Made by a program: the position numbers and the translations under genes
Assembly (NCBI GenBank): GCA_029891345.1
Contig: CM057009.1
Location: 208,624,709 to 208,688,708, forward strand
Source of the DNA: Dryococelus australis
Lineage: Eukaryota > Arthropoda > Insecta > Phasmatodea > Phasmatidae
Length of the DNA stretch: 64,000 bases
Reading direction: 5' to 3'
Shown here: in pieces, positions 1 through 11,460 of the stretch
Numbering within the stretch: position 1 is the first letter of the stretch
Layout of the letters: the number at the start of each line of letters is the position of its first letter
The notes under the pieces: generated by a model
What the model saw: only the letters and a program-made list of their open reading frames with translations
Databases searched by the model: none
Told to the model about the DNA's origin: nothing

Positions 1-2050
1 TATTTGCAATACAATCAATGAGGTAGTTGAATTGCACAATAGCATCTACAAGTCAATTAAACTGAAAGCCATATCTAGAGTGAACCAATAAACTGACAGA
101 TAGTGTCTTAAAATAACTAATCTGAAATTCTAACTGCCAACGAGTCAACACTTCATCTAGAATCCACTGTGCTTAACAACTTCTCACAGATTCTAGAGTA
201 ATATGTTTGTCTTCCTGCAACATCAACCAAATGTTCCCAGAACCTTGTTCCCAGAAAAGAAGATTGATTGTTTTTGTATATGTGAATAAATATTTTAAGA
301 AGAATGTGATTTTTGTATATGTAAATAAACATTGTGTTTGTTGGAAAAATGGGATATATTATAAGTGTATTTTAAAGAGAACGTGTGTTTCATTTATCTA
401 CAAACTGAGTGTATATCTGGAAATTTTATAAAAGATATTTATTAGATAAATGAGTGAGTGAGTTAATGTCATTCACACAAATAAAATATATTGATTTACT
501 TTATCAATCAAGGATTGTAGCTTTGCAGTTTGTTTCTACGAAGAAGATTTTTTTATTCATGGGTGTTACCTTTTTTTACAGATATACATTGAAAAACACA
601 TATCAACATAACAAAACCAACATTACCTGGTTAATTGATGTTTTAACTGAGCAGAAATATTTGGATGTGAACTGAATACGTACTCTTTCCTTCAGTTGGT
701 TTAACAAGTGTACATGTGTTCGCAACAATTGGCGAATCACTTTGTCTGAGCACTTTTCATAACACTGAACAATACTGTGTTGCTGTGAAATCAGTTTGTG
801 TGAATATCACCTAAAGATGGCGAAATCTTTGATACTTAACATAGTAAAGACTATGGCAATTCCCAATGAGTAAACGATTTTGTGTCTTAAAAGAAAATAA
901 GATGAAATAAATAATTCACTTACAGTATACGAGTTTTAAATAAAAATGCAAAATGCAGTTAATGGGTATTAACAAACACAAATGATTTTCATGATATATA
1001 GAAATGTAATTTACTCAATATCTGCCTTCATTGTGTAAATCAGTTAATTTTGTGTTTGAAACTTTGCGCAAAGTCTGTAGGATTTCTACAGCTAGGATGT
1101 GTTCAAAACATGTATAATACTAAAGCATTGCTACAAGTCCTTGTCCCGAGGGAGACAGGCTGGTTGCATGAAGGCAGTTCGCCAGGGTTTGCATTTTACT
1201 TGACAAAGGAGTAAGGTCGTCCCTCATCAGCTAGTATTCTGATACAGGATAGAAAAACCAACAAAGTCGCACCAGTCTGTAGCAGTCACCTATCCTATTT
1301 ACGAATTCGCACCGATCCTGTGATCGTCTAGCTGCGACGACAACCCGCAACACTTGCTGGGTGATATCACCATCTATTTGCTCGAGGTTCACACCTTGCT
1401 CACAGTCTTCATAGCAGTATTTTTCATAATATTTCAGTTTTTTTGCGTATTTAACCTTCGTAACAAAACACAATAGGAGTTAGAATATTTTTACACATGT
1501 TAATAAATTTATTTCTTTTTTATTAATCATTTATTAACATTTCAATTCAATTTCTCTACTAGTGTTAACTACAGGAGTCACTAAGATTTTATTGCAGTAG
1601 CTTAAAGTGAAGAAATCTTTTCCATTATTTTTAAGTTTACACACATATATTATTTTTTTAAGTAAACCATGCATTATTCTTCTAGGATTCGTAAATGTGG
1701 ATTTCCAAAGCTACTCTTTGTGTGTTTACTACAAGAATTTTTTAAAACTCTGTCTGCGATACGTTTTCGAAGGAGTTTATGTTAAAATTATTCCAGATTG
1801 ATAAACTTCATTTGTGTTAAGTAACTTAGTATTGATTTCATCGTTTTTCTTCGACAAAGTGTGTGGACCATTTCATTCAAGTAATTTGGTTAGTATTCAT
1901 ACATTTATTCATTTTGTAACAAATTTATGTGGATTGTTCATTCAAGTTGTTCGCCTAAATCGGGATTAGTTAGTATTTGAACACTTTCTCACAAATTATG
2001 TGCAATAATTAAATAGTGAGATGTGTTAAAATATATTCATTTGCAGCAAA
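1..2050. other. Unassigned AT-rich DNA
   Basis: I recognise no gene here. The stretch is AT-rich with frequent stops in all frames. A less AT-rich patch at about 1137-1480 has an 80-codon minus-strand frame (1231-1473) that stays readable for about 30 codons past its stop. That hints at a decayed coding relic, but I cannot name a family. Confidence 0.4.
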
Positions 2051-2053
2051 CAT

Positions 2054-2760
2054 TCAAACACTCGAGAGTCTAATGTGAGAATTTTTCAAACATTTGATGC
2101 TGCAAAGGTTTGAAGGTTGTTGGCCAGCTCTAGAAATGGTGATTAAGGGGAAGGGGCATGTGGGGAAATAACTATTCCTTTCACAGAACAGGATATTGCA
2201 TATTTTCGGGAGAGTCCCCAATTTGTCCGTAAACCGTGGCTGTGCAAACAAATAAACACTTTGGAAGAGTCGAACTTGGAGTCTTGAGGGGTGTCTGGTA
2301 GGTGGAGAGTCCCTGAAGTTGTTGGACAAAATACACGTTCTAGGCTAGCGATGAAGGGATGGGGGTTGGGGCTGCATGGTCTTGGATCGACAGCGAGGGT
2401 GCGTGACAATGGATAGAGCAGACCACCAGCAAGCAGAAAATAATTTCTGCATTGGAGGGGAGGAGGAACACATCGTCGATGCACTCTGGGGGGATTGTTG
2501 CATGACCTTGGACAGGAGGTCTCTTTTCGCACAAAGTCATCTTCTGGACAACGGGTTGGGGGAGGGCAGCAACGACGTTAACAGTTCTCGAGGGGTCATG
2601 CCATTTTAGTTTCACGCCAACCCTCACCCTGCATAGATGTGCCACTGGACACCAGCTCTCTCGACTTCACCGAGCATGGTAGGCTTCGTGACGTGACACT
2701 GAACCTCACCAGTCACTGCGGCCAGCAGGCTTTGGAGAGTGCTGGCAGCAATTCACGTTA
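2054..2760. other. Unassigned GC-richer block
   Basis: This block is clearly less AT-rich than its flanks, so several overlapping minus-strand frames (2054-2645) stay open by composition. None has a recognisable domain and they overlap one another in different frames. It may be a fragment of an unrecognised repeat. Confidence 0.3.
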
Positions 2761-4240
2761 AGCAATTCTGGTTTTAGTATAAAAACATTTTTTATAAGTT
2801 TTTTAGTTTATCGGGAAAAATTATTTAACGGGAAAAAATAATTCTCATGTACACCCCCTTTCTGAGATCCATCTACGAAACTTGCTAGCATTTTCAACTA
2901 TTGTTTCGGTAACTAGTGCTGTGAATTTCACAGACTTAACGGGAAAAATTTTTGTAGTACATCCGTTATTTTAAATAATAATTTATGGTAAATTTCTATA
3001 CAGTGTTGCGGAAATGGAAATTATCATTACAATAGTGAAATGCATTAAAAATCAGGGTTAGTTAAAAAAAAATCATTGTTTGGTTGTCTGTTGTAGTACG
3101 AATAGTGTAATCAAGTCGTTAATAGTAGCTTGGTAGGGAAATAGGTTCTGTCAGTCATAAATTTCAACCTAGCCATGCTCCATGTATATAAGAGCTTATA
3201 ATCTGGTGCACATCATACTCTCCACTCATTCATTCACCAGCCTCTGAGGCAGATGGGTGTTTTTTGGGGGAGCTCCTGGTGTGATTTCATTAGGTTTTTT
3301 TATTCATTGAGTCATTTTCATGTACTTGTGTTCATTATCCATTTGATTTATTTGGAAACATTGGTTTTGTATTTCCCTTAAAATTTCCGAGTTTTTCACC
3401 CCAGTCTATAATCAAACGTAGGCAGACACAAGTTATAAAATGACGTAAGTGCTATATCCAAGTCAGTGGTGCAGTGACCTCCCGAGTGAATGGACGTATA
3501 TTAAATGTTTTCTTTCTTAAGTGTGTGAATCAATTAATTTCTTTTAATGTGTAGATTCCATTTCTAAAGTTCCTCACCAATCTGACAGGCATATGGACAT
3601 GTTTTAAAGTCATGTCAGGTATGTGCGAGAGGCATCAAGTAGTGTCACATTTTTCATATATATTGTGTTTAGGAAGACTGCAGTTTAATTTATAGGGGCA
3701 TTTTTGCTTCATTAATTAATTAATTGTATACTGCAGAGCCATGTAAATGTGATCATTTACCGTTTATCGACACCAGGTGTTATTCATGTAGTTGTGTTCA
3801 TTTGAAATTTGCAATTCGATGAGTCCTTCATGTAATTTATTCATATGTAGAACTTGTTTAAACACACTGAAATGTCTTCTCTCATGTATAATGTTTAGTT
3901 GCATTCGGAAACAGTCGTCGTCTATTTAATCGTTTGTCATTACTAACATACAGCACGTAAATCGCATCTTAAAAAATCGCCTATCTCCCATCTCCATCTA
4001 TGAGACACAACATTTACACTTATGCTACTCTTGCACAAAACTCACCACATCTATACCCTGTCCCCAACACGCCACACCTGATCGACTACCAGAGCTCCAA
4101 GGGTGAGGACATACCAGAGCTGCTCCTCACAAAAAGAAAGAAAGAAAATTGGCCCTTAGTATGCTCTTGCACCAAACACAAAACAAATTGGATAAAAAGC
4201 ATTGGATTAAAATCGCATTAAATATTTTGATCCGTTTAAT
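2761..4240. other. Unassigned AT-rich DNA with short GGGAAAAA repeats
   Basis: I see no gene. The motif AACGGGAAAAA or a close variant occurs three times between about 2808 and 2950, too few and too scattered to call an element. A promoter-like TATA box is listed separately. The segment 4000-4150 is less AT-rich but shows no family signature. Confidence 0.35.
3185..3220 (+). promoter_or_regulatory. TATA box with possible initiator
   Basis: TATATAAG at 3185-3192 is followed 28 bases later by TCATACTCTC (from 3213), the spacing and look of an arthropod TATA/initiator core promoter. No downstream gene was recognised, so this could be a retroelement promoter or chance in AT-rich DNA. Confidence 0.22.
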
Positions 4241-4254
4241 CCGATTAAAAACTA

Positions 4255-4380
4255 ACCCTTTCAACACATTTAACCCTTTCAATACATTTAATCATGTCAA
4301 TACATTTAACCCTTTCAATAAATTTTACTCTTTCAATCAATTTTATAAGTCCTTTGATATCAATTGAACTCTTTCAATCA
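4255..4380. repeat. Short degenerate tandem repeat (unit about 18 bp)
   Basis: Units close to CATTTAACCCTTTCAATA recur head to tail about six times with substitutions. The open frames here (4149-4367 and 4294-4509) come from the repeat and read as N/F/S-rich repeats, so they are not called genes. Confidence 0.6.
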
Positions 4381-4442
4381 ATCAGAAGTGGCGTGAAACC
4401 CCAACGCCGCTACTACTTACACTTCGTTTTTTTCGCTTGCAA

Positions 4443-4684
4443 ATGTAGTATCATGAAAGTAATATGCGAGATTAATTTGGATACCTGCATTGACTATGAT
4501 TTTAACTGATAGAGTTGTACAAATGGTCATGATCCGATGGATGGTCAAGGGGGGAGAAAGCGTTTGTAATATCATGAAAGTAATATGCTAGCTCAATTTG
4601 GATACCTGCATCTACTATTTTTTTTACTGATAGAGTTGTACATATGGCCATGGTGCGACGAATGGCTAAGGGGGAAAAAAGTGT
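4443..4684. repeat. Two tandem copies of a 121-bp unit
   Basis: The segment starting near 4443 recurs 121 bases later. Matching landmarks are ATCATGAAAGTAATATGC at 4450 and 4571, then GGATACCTGCAT, then ACTGATAGAGTTGTACA, each with the same offset. The copies differ by scattered substitutions, so the duplication is not very recent. Confidence 0.75.
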
Positions 4685-5141
4685 TTCCTACATATTGAAG
4701 GTATGAACTTTACCCAATTAAATTTTGAGCACGAAACTTACCCTACTGTAGCTTTATTCGCCTGGAAATATAATTGAACATCGGAAATATAACACGGAAG
4801 AATGCCTCTTCAAAATATCACTCCGAGTAAAATGATGTCAGCAAAATTTGCACTGAAATATCATACTTGAAGTTTTCATCCTGCAGGCAGTTGCTTCATG
4901 TTGTTGCAAATTGCGCAAAGCTGTAAACACTTTACCACAGAAGCGACAAAAGAGGTCCATAATTAGTACTTTACGTCTCTACTGTTCCAAGTCTACAATG
5001 ATACTGAAACAAAAATGTATTAAAGGAGCCAATTGATAAGTTTTTAGGTCAGTCAGAGCAATATTTTGAAGAGGCAAGACCATAGTTGGAAGCGGGATCG
5101 TCGATATGCTGATCAATGATCTACAGCTAAGAGCTGTACAT

Positions 5142-5454
5142 TACCGGATACAATTTCTGTGGGCCGTGAACGAAGCTAGCTAAAAGGCTGGCACACTGTG
5201 AGACGGGCATCAACACACTGGACGAAGCGTGCAAGCAACATAACATCGTTCACTCCCTGAACAAATATCTGGACACCATACACCAGGCAGACAAGAAGCT
5301 TGTACAAAAATCCGACGAGATAAGAAAATCGTCAGATGCTGGACTCCGATAAAAAATAGCCGCTTGGGGCGTTTCTAACGTGACGAAAGCCAAGGAAGAT
5401 AGGCATGGGTGCAAAGAGCAAGTGGACGGCATAAGTGAAATGAAACCTTATTGA
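5142..5454 (+). pseudogene. Polinton phospholipase A2-like protein, decayed
   Basis: The plus frame shows GYNFCGP (calcium-loop-like), then an in-frame TGA at 5167-5169, then TGINTLDEACKQHN with the C-x3-H-[DN] arrangement of the active-site helix, then an alpha-helical tail broken by TAA at 5350. PLA2-like domains of this type occur in parvovirus VP1 and in Polinton/adintovirus-like elements, where they are thought to help the particle cross membranes. The same motif order appears in the second Polinton at 54265. The base usually giving Asp after the catalytic His reads Asn here. It lies just upstream of the hydrophobic and protease relics on the same strand. Confidence 0.6.
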
Positions 5455-5700
5455 AAAGGGAAGAAAAGTGTGCAAGACCAAGAAAATATCTATGGGCGGA
5501 TTTTCCACCACGTTTGCCTGCACTCGTGGTCCTCGGGGGCCTAACGGTACCACGAGCGACATCGTCTGAGATGTCAACACAGCATCGAACGGAAGTAGTT
5601 GACCGATTCCTAAAGGCACAATGCAAATATGGAAGCTATCACCATAGGCAAAAAAAAACTTTTAAGACCTCTACATAAGGCCATATTCAGTAGGAAGTGG
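5451..5700 (+). pseudogene. Small hydrophobic capsid-associated protein remnant (possible)
   Basis: A 75-codon frame has basic ends around a short hydrophobic, glycine-containing stretch (LPALVVLGGLT). In the better preserved Polinton on the right, a small protein with a glycine-rich hydrophobic segment lies in the same place, between PLA2 and protease. Position and composition are the main evidence; sequence similarity is weak. It may instead be decayed spacer. Confidence 0.3.
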
Positions 5701-5733
5701 TGTGCAAAAGCGATGCAGCAGTGAGAGGAGATA

Positions 5734-6057
5734 ATGAAATCTCTACCGAAACGACCATTTACGAACATGGATATGGAAATGTTTGCATACAGATGTGTCG
5801 AATGTGCCAAATGTGACGAACGTGCCGTAATCAATCTGGACACGACCGCTAGGCCCACTACTCACTGGGTAACTTATGTGAAATGTGGGAAATGTGCTGA
5901 CTACTACGAACGTTTTGAAAATTTGCATCCTCCGCCCGAGCTACGACTTTACCTGAAAGATTGCAAACTGACTTACAACTACGAGATCGAGCAGATGCTG
6001 AATACACAGAACTGCAGGCACTTGTATTTTCGCTTCCTTGTTCGGTCGTTCAAGTAA
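5734..6057 (+). pseudogene. Adenain-like cysteine protease of an old Polinton
   Basis: A 107-codon frame carries the hallmarks of the adenovirus-type protease of Polintons, which matures capsid proteins. THWVTY contains the catalytic His. A segment around LHPPPELRLYL follows the position of the acidic residue. NTQNCRHLYF contains the nucleophile Cys, but the usual Gly after it is Arg and the second Cys is Tyr. The segment corresponding to YFDSFG is damaged (YYERFENL). These changes argue for a dead relic although the frame is open. The gene order PLA2, hydrophobic, protease matches the second Polinton at 54.2-55.3 kb. Confidence 0.62.
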
Positions 6058-6059
6058 TT

Positions 6060-8155
6060 GTATAAAATGACTATAAATATACAGAAAGCCATCAGCCATG
6101 TCGATAACCAGTGGCGTATTAAAGTGTAGCGGAAGAGGGGGAAAGCCTCCACCCCCCGGCCGGCAATGCAAGAGCACGAGAAAATTATGTTTTTAAACAG
6201 CATTTCCTGGCATTAAAATGTATGCAGTGAAAGTATTATACAGTTGCAAACAAATATTTGGAAGTTAATCACTATGTGCATCTATTTACGGTCACACAAA
6301 CACATATATTATAAACACAGAAGCTCTCACACCCATTTTAATTTTTATCACGTCGCCAATATTTCGGCTAAGAATTTTGAATGAAAATATTAAGCTGTTA
6401 AGTATAACCATTTAATAGTGGCGATATAATGAGGTAAGTCACAAAAAAAAAAAACATGTACATGTGAGTCTGCGCTTATGTTCCTACAACAGTTTTAACA
6501 CCAGCAATGCAACATAACTGATGCATTGCTCCTCTCGACTGAGATAACCACTATTCACTTGAAGATGGGTCTTTTTCACCATGATGTATTTATTTGTGCT
6601 TGTTGATTTAAGATTTTTAAGAATTTACTTTTAGGAAATCCTCTTGAGTCATGGTGTGTAGCGCAGGAGTAACATAAAAATTATTAATCTATACTTAATT
6701 CACAATATAATAATATAAATATTACTTCTTTAAAGAAAACTCATTAGTGTACAAAAGAAGAGCACGTGGTCGGCTAAAAAATATTTACTTGTTTAAGAAT
6801 TCGATTCATTTAAGAATTTTTTGTGGAAAACATCCTAATGTTTCTCTGAAATATGAGACAGTTCGAAACATGTATCAAGAAAATTGTTAAAAATTTATTT
6901 ATCTGAATTGAGGTATGATTAAATTTCTTTGAAAAACTCTATCCTCTACAACCCCGATTGTCGTGTTATTAAATTGCATGTGTCACTCATCTATCAAACT
7001 GTCTCTTATAGTGGGTATGTTTATAACAGCCTCATAAAAGACAATTTTGTTGTTTATTGATTCGAAGAAACAAGGGTAATTATTATCATCACTAAGTAAA
7101 TGTTAACAAGAGCACTAACAAGAATCCACGAGCAGCTAGAAACCACTAATTGGTGTAAGGCCATATGAGGTGGTTTTCAGTATGTTACATGATTTAAATA
7201 TACATATAATAGGTCGTACTGGAATCGCAAAAGACAAATGCACGAATGACTTCAGGACTCAGTGGTGGTTTTCAATAATTTCAGAGAGTAGCGATCATGT
7301 AGTTCATGTCGCGAATTTGTCAATATCCAAATCCCCAACTGTTCAAAGCATCAGGAATTGTGTTGTAATAATATTCAAAGCTATTTATTTTTTTACTGCA
7401 TTTTCAATAGAAATTATGTTTTATTTCAATACTTTTGAGGACTATTAAGGACACTGTGCGAGACTTGTTGGACCAAACGACATACTGCAGTGTTACAGTT
7501 TAATTTCCAACTACACAAAGTAGCAGAAGCGTTGCAAAATGTTTTTAAATGGTAAGCATAGCAGGCAGCTGTTAATGTAAGGACACTTTTCATAGCAGTC
7601 AGTGATCTGACATTTATTTGTGACATTTACAAAATCGCAGTGACGTTTTATCACTAAAACATTTACTCATGCAGTTTCTCTAGAAGTAAAAGTTACACAG
7701 GCAGACTGCTTCCAATAGCATGGAAGAGAAAATAGTGTTTTGAGCGAGGGTAGAAATATGAAACCTTAGACTGTTGAGTATTTTAATACCCTTTTCGATA
7801 TAGCTGAAGAAACTGCAAAATCATTATGCGTGACTATCATTGTTCCTCGTACCATCAAACAAGAAACTTTGCACAGCAAAGTACCTGAAAATACTACTAA
7901 ACATTAGAATGTCCATGTTTAAAACCTCTACTGGCAGATGTTTCCAAATGCCGTTTCCTAATTCAGGTATATAGGTACAAGTGTACATACACCCTTGTAT
8001 ACTTCACAGACCCTTGGTGCCATACGTGATGAATTCGGACTGGCAACCTTGTTGACTTCACCACATCTAATAGCCAGTAAATTCCTTTCATTGATCATGT
8101 ATCTCGATAAAGATTATATCCCCATAATTATTAAAGTAGTATAGTAATGTTCAAT
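6060..8155. other. Unassigned AT-rich DNA
   Basis: I recognise no gene, repeat family or terminal repeat. An A-run lies near 6445. A frame at 7170-7448 (92 codons) has no domain signature and is probably chance. Confidence 0.4.
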
Positions 8156-8159
8156 TTGG

Positions 8160-10215
8160 CGCCGGCATACTGGCGAAGGATTCGTGATACGTCCGCCATC
8201 TTGGATGATATCACGAATTAACACATTTCCACATAAATATTTCCCGGTTTTCCCTTAAAACACTCATAATTCCTAGAAATTCGCTCGAAATTTACCCTTT
8301 TCACTAAAAAAAAATAAGATCCATTCACCAAATTGCAAAAATGATTCCCCAGACAGGCAATTTTCGAGTCACTGCAGCATTTGGGTAGCTCGCTGAGGAT
8401 CAGCAGACATGACACCCTCACCCCCACCTCTAGCCAAGCTCACCTCACTCCCTTCCTATCCCCACACTCTAGAAATTATTATAAAAAATTGCAAAAAATT
8501 TAAAAACTCTAAAAATCGTAGAACATATCATTACCTTACCCACCACCCTCACCTCACCACCTCTCCGACCACCATCACCAGGCAATTATTATAAAATGAA
8601 GAAAATAAATAAAAAATTATAAAAATCGAGGAACATATAATATTAACCTCACACTCACCCCACAGCCCTAACCAACCACCCACCCCCTCACCTATATCCA
8701 TCCAGTTACAAAAATTCTAAAAATTGAGGAACATATAATATTAACCCACCCTCCCACCGCTCAATCCCATCACCCTAACCATCGACCCCTGCCCCTACCT
8801 AAACATATTCCACTTATAAAAAATCGAGAAAATGCAGCAAAATAATTCTAAAAGTCAAGGAAAATCTTACATTAATTACCCTGTACTACCATATTGGATG
8901 CTGGTGGCCTTGACCTTGACTTTGACCGAAATGATCTTAAATTCAAAAATCGAGAAAAAATGAAAAAAATTCGAATCAATTACAAATATACAAAAGCGAA
9001 TTATTGCGTTACATAACCTACGTAGCTCCCTCCTCCTAAACCCTCGGTGACCCAGGCCATCACGTCTCGTCGCTCCACTTCCTTCGACATTTACCAACCA
9101 TAGCACAGCCGCCTCGAAATTTATTATATTTTTAAAGATTTTTCGAGTTGAAAGTTAATGGGGTCAAGTTTATAGCCGCCAACATTCAACACGAATGCTG
9201 GAGTCAGTCACATAATCTGTTCGACGATTTTTTTTTTAAATTTATTCGAATATCTTACATTTTTAATCGATTTTTGAACTTAAGATTATTGGGGCTAAGG
9301 TTACGGCCACTGGCATCCAACATGATGGACGGGGGTTGCCAATGTAAGATTTTCCTTGGTTTTTAAAATTTTTTCATTTTGTATTTTTTTTTCGATTTTT
9401 TACTATTGGAAGGTTGGTATGTAGGGGTAGAGGTTGATGGTTAGGGTGATGGGGTTGAGAACGGGAAGGGTAGGGTTAAATTATGTTCCTCATTTTTTAA
9501 TTTTTATTTTTTTTCTCGATTTTAAATCAATGGCCCAAGGGTAGGCGTGAGTGAGTTGGGGGGGGGGGTGGATGTGAGGTTAATGTTGCAAGGTATTCTT
9601 CCTTTAGAATCAATTATTCCATTTTTTAAATATAATTATCAAATTTGTGATCGGGTGGATATTGGTAGGGGGTGGGTGGTTGGTTAGGGTGGTGGGGTAA
9701 GTATGAGATAAACACGATATGTTTCTAAACTTTTGATTTTTTTTCTTGATTTTATAATAATTGCCAGGGGGAAATCAGAGAGGTGGTGATGTGAGTGTGG
9801 TGGTGTACGGTATAATATATTTTCTTCAAATTTGTAAATTTTTTCGATTTTTTTTATAATAATTTAAAGGGCGTGGGGCTGGGAAAGGGGTGAAGTGAGC
9901 TTGGCTAGGGATGGGGCGAGGGGACCATTTCCGCTGATCCTCAGCGAACTCCCCAAATGCACCAATGTCTTGAAAATTTGCTGGAGGTGGCTGGTTTTTA
10001 CAATTTGGGGGCATGGATGTTTTTTTTTTTGAGGGAAAATGGGAATTTTTAAAGGGAAACGAGAAATTCTGGGGGGAAAGGGGAAATTTTCAGGGAAATC
10101 CTACGAATTTTGAGTATCTTTAAGGGCAAAACGAGAAATTTTGAGTTCAAACAGGACAATTCTTGATGTTAGCCAAGAAGGCGGATGAATCTTGAATCCT
10201 TCGCCTGTACGTCTG
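8160..10215. mobile_element. Fold-back element: 2-kb imperfect palindrome with repeat-filled arms
   Basis: The left arm (about 8160-9110) reappears inverted in the right arm (about 9200-10215). Examples are GGCGAAGGATTC at 8173 against GAATCCTTCGCC near 10195, the CTGAGGATCAGC segment near 8393 against GCTGATCCTCAG near 9933, and CATATTGGATGCTGG near 8891 against its inverted counterpart near 9310. Within the arms, units such as GAGGAACATATAATATTAACC alternate with pyrimidine-rich CACCC tracts, so the arms consist of imperfect tandem repeats. Long inverted arms of tandem repeats are the hallmark of fold-back (FB-like) elements, which usually lack their own transposase when small. No coding region is supported. 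The outer 380 bases of the right arm also belong to the large inverted repeat beginning at 9835. Confidence 0.65.
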
Positions 10216-11460
10216 CGCAAAAAGGAACATTCTTATACTATACTTATTAACTTAGTTCAAACTTCTATGCCTTCGAAGTAGTGATGTTCCAGATCACTTT
10301 TGATTAATTGGATTATCAATGTGATTGATAGGATTAATTAGGTCGATTAAATTTATTGGATTAATACGATCAAATTATTATATTAAGATAATATTAATCC
10401 GATAAAGCTTAACGTGCTGAAAAGTGATTGATAAGTTAATTTTTAAAACAATATTTTTTTAAAATTAGCATCATTGATTAGTTCGTATGTGTAAGTGTAT
10501 CATAAGGGTTCTTTATTTTTGGAGAGGAGCAGCAGCAGCTTCGATGTTGACTCTTGGACGTCTGTCAGTGGACTGAGGTGGGTAGGTGTGGGGGAAGGGG
10601 TATATATGTAATAATGTTATATATTTATGGGTTGAATATGGTTATTGGGGGGGGGGGGGGCAGTGGATATGAGTTCCTTCCCGTTTGCCGTCGTTGAAGC
10701 GACTGTGGCGATGGAGGGGGTGCCGGGAACATCAAGACACGTCCGCCTTGGGCGGTGTCAGAGAGTGTACTAAACTTTAGATAAGTGTTATGGCTGAGTT
10801 CGGAAACGCGTATTTGGAAATAATTGTTTAAGTATTGGATTGAATGTATTCTGGCAACGAGACGTTACAAACATACCACATTTAATTACAAATGAATAAA
10901 ACATAAAGAGATATGGATAGGATTTGTTGTGATTGACACACGACAGGCCAAATATTCAATTTTACTAATGCACTCTGGATTTTTGCAGACATAACGAAAT
11001 ACTAAGGAATCGCCAAGAGACAATCACTGTCACAATCACTCACCGATGTCACAAACCAATGAAGATGATTTACCCCTGCTTACGAATGGAGCACAAATTC
11101 AAAATATTTAGAAGTCCCAAAACTATTTCCCTACCAATTTCAGTTATGCCAAATAACCATATAAATCTACAATATAATTAGGAATCACACAGAATAAATC
11201 GCAAAAGAAGACGAAAAGTCTAACCAAAATCATTCATTTTAACACAGGAACGAATTATCCCAATTACACGAATCTACACACATATTAAATTAATGAAACA
11301 CAATAATTATCAGTTAATCCAGCCACTTACCCCATTTCCACGTTTTACCTAACCACACGTACACAATTAAAACTAAAAAATCACTTACCACCCTATGAAT
11401 ATAGGTGTCATTAAAACTCTTTAGTAAAATTATGTTTCACCCTCATCAGCTCTCATGTCT
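9835..11460 (+). repeat. Left arm of an 11-kb inverted-repeat structure
   Basis: This segment is the reverse complement of 19085-20805. Identity is mosaic. The part around 10250-10980, which includes a G-run at 10647-10660, looks almost perfect by eye. The inner part (about 10980-11460) shows frequent substitutions and length differences, and the outer part is intermediate. The inner end carries a TTCACCCTCATCAGCTCT segment. The arm has a TA-rich region with many GATTAAT/GGATTA words (10290-10440) and a region near 10680-10770 that is less AT-rich. No open gene is visible in it. Confidence 0.8.

Noticed and set aside
2780-2950. Recurrent AACGGGAAAAA words
   Set aside because: Only three loosely spaced copies; not a defined repeat array.
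4255-4684. Possible CRISPR-like spacing of short repeats
   Set aside because: The units are contiguous tandem repeats without unique spacers, in eukaryotic DNA.
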